This document shows positions 19,395 through 21,492 of a stretch of 21,492 bases of DNA, piece by piece. Positions within the stretch are counted from its first letter, which is position 1. Each line of letters starts with the position of its first letter. Source of the stretch: Elysia marginata. Taxonomy: Eukaryota; Mollusca; Gastropoda; Plakobranchidae. The notes below the pieces were generated by a model that was not told the DNA's origin, ran no database searches, and was given only the letters and a program-made list of their open reading frames with translations. The translations under genes were made by a program, and so were the position numbers. The stretch covers positions 177,400 through 198,891 of the forward strand of contig BMAT01005910.1 of assembly GCA_019649035.1 (NCBI GenBank). The letters run 5' to 3'.

Positions 19395-19469
19395 TTCAAA
19401 TTGTTTTGTCAAAGTTCTAGATTTGAAGACTTTAAGCAGCAGCTGTATCACAGCTTGTGTTGCACTGAT
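19395..19469 (-). other. Probable 5' UTR part of the C1 exon, with its acceptor
   Basis: Seventy-five bases precede the chosen ATG in the same exon. The upstream limit is a strong acceptor on the minus strand: a run of T followed by CCAACAG at 19470-19480, with exon sequence starting ATCAGTG. All 25 codons are open in the FBXW8 frame, so this could be coding if the missing upstream exon is in frame. I favour UTR because the vertebrate protein starts at the position matching residue 1. Confidence 0.7.
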
Positions 19470-20294
19470 CTGTTGGAAAAAAAAATTGTTTAGTTTTAAT
19501 TTTCTTCTTTGAATCTGAGGCAACTAAATCTAAGACAATTATATTTTTTCATCCTCACAAATCATAAAGTCATGCATGACAAAGTTTTATTTAAATAATT
19601 TGTCAAATATCTGAAAATCGAAGTTTAATCTATGCTGCTAATATACTAATATTTATTGCTAAGAAGCTAAGGTGCCTGCCTAGTCTTCAAATTTCCAAAA
19701 ACGTTCCAGTTTTCAAAGACAACTTTGAAAGACCAATGAAACTGGTGCCCTTCACCTGCCTAGTCAAGGGGTCAGGGGGCTTTTAAACCCCAAGGTGCCA
19801 ATTCTTTAGACCTAGAGTCAAGGTTTGCCCATCACATTTTTGGATTTTAATGGGTTTTTTGTGCTTTAAATGCCATTATTAATAAATTACCACAACAGTT
19901 TATATATATATTCTAATTTCAATTTACATATTAGCTTACCTATAATCTTAAACGTGAATGTTCATAATCATAGGAAATTACAAAACTTAAAGCTACAAAG
20001 CAGGCTTAAAAAAAGCTTCAGGTTCAGAGATAACACAGCTGCAACGCAGCAAATAGCCACACAGCATTTAACCCCTGTCTGATTGTTAACAGGGCAAACT
20101 GATTGCTTGCCTCTGTCAATGACCTTCATGACCCACACCTGGTACCCTTCCCTTTGTTACAAGTTAGCTGCTACTGATGCAACTTAACTTTCCAACTACT
20201 GTTCGTCACTCTCTCAAGAGAGGTATCCAGGTCTAGAATAGTCTTGGTTCCTCTTTCTCATTCTTGATTTTATACTTTTTTATTTTTATTTGAT

Positions 20295-20470
20295 GGTCCA
20301 GCGTGGCAGAGTATTTAGGTTGTCGGACTCAAGATCTGGAGATCCCGGGTTCGATTCCTGACCATGTCATGTTGCGATTGCCTTGGGAAAGCAATTCCAC
20401 AGTCCACCCACTGTAAAATGGGTATTCAGCTACAGGCAATACTTGAATTTGCGATATATATATATATATG
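20295..20470 (+). mobile_element. tRNA-Leu-like SINE (3' boundary uncertain)
   Basis: The head runs from GGTCCAGCGTGGCAGAGTAT to CCTGACCA. GTGGCAGAGTATTTAGG (20303-20319) resembles a pol III A box and GGTTCGATTCC (20348-20358) is a perfect B box. GGTC (20295-20298) pairs with GACC (20360-20363). The middle reads GGACTCAAGATCTGG, as in the anticodon arm of tRNA-Leu (CAA), so the head is probably derived from it. A body with CCTTGGGAAAGCAATTCCAC and a stretch ending ATGGGTATTCAGC follows, then a (TA)n run. Similarity may continue to about 20600. Confidence 0.78.
20453..20469. repeat. (TA)n microsatellite
   Basis: GATATATATATATATATG, probably linked to the tail or body of the SINE. Confidence 0.85.
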
Positions 20471-21067
20471 TGCACCTGCAACACCCTTCATATGGCGTTC
20501 TGGGTTGAAAGTGGCCTTCAAATTAATGTACTAGACTGCTGGGCATAAGTGGCACTGCTCAGTGGCGACACAGTTACGCTAAGTAACAAAGCCCAATGTC
20601 ATAAAACACATTACAGTGAATACAGTGTATAAAATAATTTAACAAAAATATTGTTATACTTATAGTCAAATAAAATCTGCTCCTAAGAAGGATTTTTCAA
20701 CAGTTCAGCGGACATAAATTACATTCATGTGGAAAAGGGAAACTAATTGAGATTGGCAAAGACAAGGCTGGCTTCCCCTTTGGCTGTACAATGCCTGTGC
20801 CCGCAACGTTTGAGTTTTGACAATAATGTCACAATTTGACTTTGTTAACCTGAAAGGGTGGGTGTAAGAAAACTCTTAGTGGTGCGTTTGCAGGGCAGAG
20901 TATTTATTTTTGTACAAGTACTTTTCAAAGATCATGTGCTAATGGCTTTAAGGGATGGAGAAGACGTCGATGAAGTAACACTCAGAATGCTTGGCTCTGT
21001 ACATCGAAGCTTAAAACTAAAAGTTTACTAAATTCTAAAACGTCTGATCCTTTTCATAAATTTAGGA

Positions 21068-21090
21068 ATCTAGATCTAGATCTAGATCTA
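21068..21090. repeat. (TAGATC)n palindromic repeat
   Basis: ATCTAG repeats nearly four times in tandem, so the run is its own reverse complement. Scattered TCTAGATC-like words recur to about 21290. Confidence 0.85.
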
Positions 21091-21492
21091 TGATATAATA
21101 TGAGAAATTATGAAAAAGCCTAACCTAAAAATGACGATACAACATTAAGAATTGCTTTTACCGCTGCATAATCTAGGTCTATAGATCCTTTTTTATCTTA
21201 AATTGAAAGATTTAAATCTTTTTAGGTTGGAATTTTCCTCTCAAGAGCTTAGAACAAGATGATCTAGATAGATCTACTAGATTCTAGATTTAGGCAGAAG
21301 CAGTTTGCTGCTTGAGTAGCTTACTAGCTTGACTACATAACTTTCATTTTCGCATCATTTAAGAGTGGCTTTCCCTTAGCACCCAATATCGATACTCTCG
21401 GACAGTCTCTGTTATGAAAAAATTCCGAGCATAGCGTACAAAAATAATTATTATCAAGTAGGAAGTGCTTCCGTAGATGTACGCATACTTAC

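Larger units (their letters stand above)
19470..21492 (-). other. Partial first intron of FBXW8 in the window (2023 bp), donor at the window edge
   Basis: The last six bases of the window read GTAAGT on the minus strand, a consensus donor; the exon before it is outside. The acceptor lies at 19470-19471 behind a T-rich tract. Inside lie a tRNA-Leu-like SINE, a TA microsatellite and TAGATC-type repeats. Confidence 0.75.

Overview
This window looks like animal nuclear DNA, most likely from a mollusc and plausibly a gastropod; that placement is an inference. It is AT-rich. One gene is cut by many GT-AG introns, and the introns carry tRNA-derived SINEs, CAGT-ended pogo/Tigger-type DNA transposons, GA and TA microsatellites and TAGATC-type repeats. 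There is no sign of operons or other bacterial organisation.

One gene explains almost all coding signal. It is the minus-strand orthologue of FBXW8, the F-box/WD40 substrate receptor of the CUL7 ubiquitin ligase. I could assemble twelve coding exons (called C1 to C12 here), from a start codon at 19394 to a stop at 2046-2048. Every junction is GT-AG, reading phase is preserved throughout, and the predicted protein is 692 residues (691 with an alternative acceptor at C7). Order along the protein: a long, probably disordered N-terminal region that begins with an FBXW8-like helix (C1), the F-box (C2 and C3), then WD40 blades (C4 to C12). The first base pair of the minus strand is a consensus splice donor (GTAAGT at 21487-21492), so at least one upstream exon, and the promoter, lie just outside the window.

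Layout from the 5' end of the gene (high coordinates) to the 3' end: partial intron 0 (19470-21492) with a tRNA-Leu-like SINE; C1; intron 1; C2; intron 2 with a cluster of inverted repeats; C3 and C4; intron 4 with a TIR element (12743-14116) that holds a second SINE nested in a GA tract; C5, C6 and the small exon C7; intron 7 with a 1365-bp pogo/Tigger element (7837-9201) carrying a broken transposase N-terminus; C8; intron 8 with a diverged 196-bp tandem duplication; C9 to C12; then a 3' flank.

Only 76 bp after the stop codon the flank enters a third TIR element (732-1969), and that element appears to supply the poly(A) signal. Positions 1-731 are AT-rich with nothing I can name.

I found no previously undescribed gene system. 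The points most worth following are the transposon-derived 3' end, acceptor sites that also read as donors, a NAGNAG acceptor, two weak donors that could yield C-terminally truncated isoforms, and the layered repeats.
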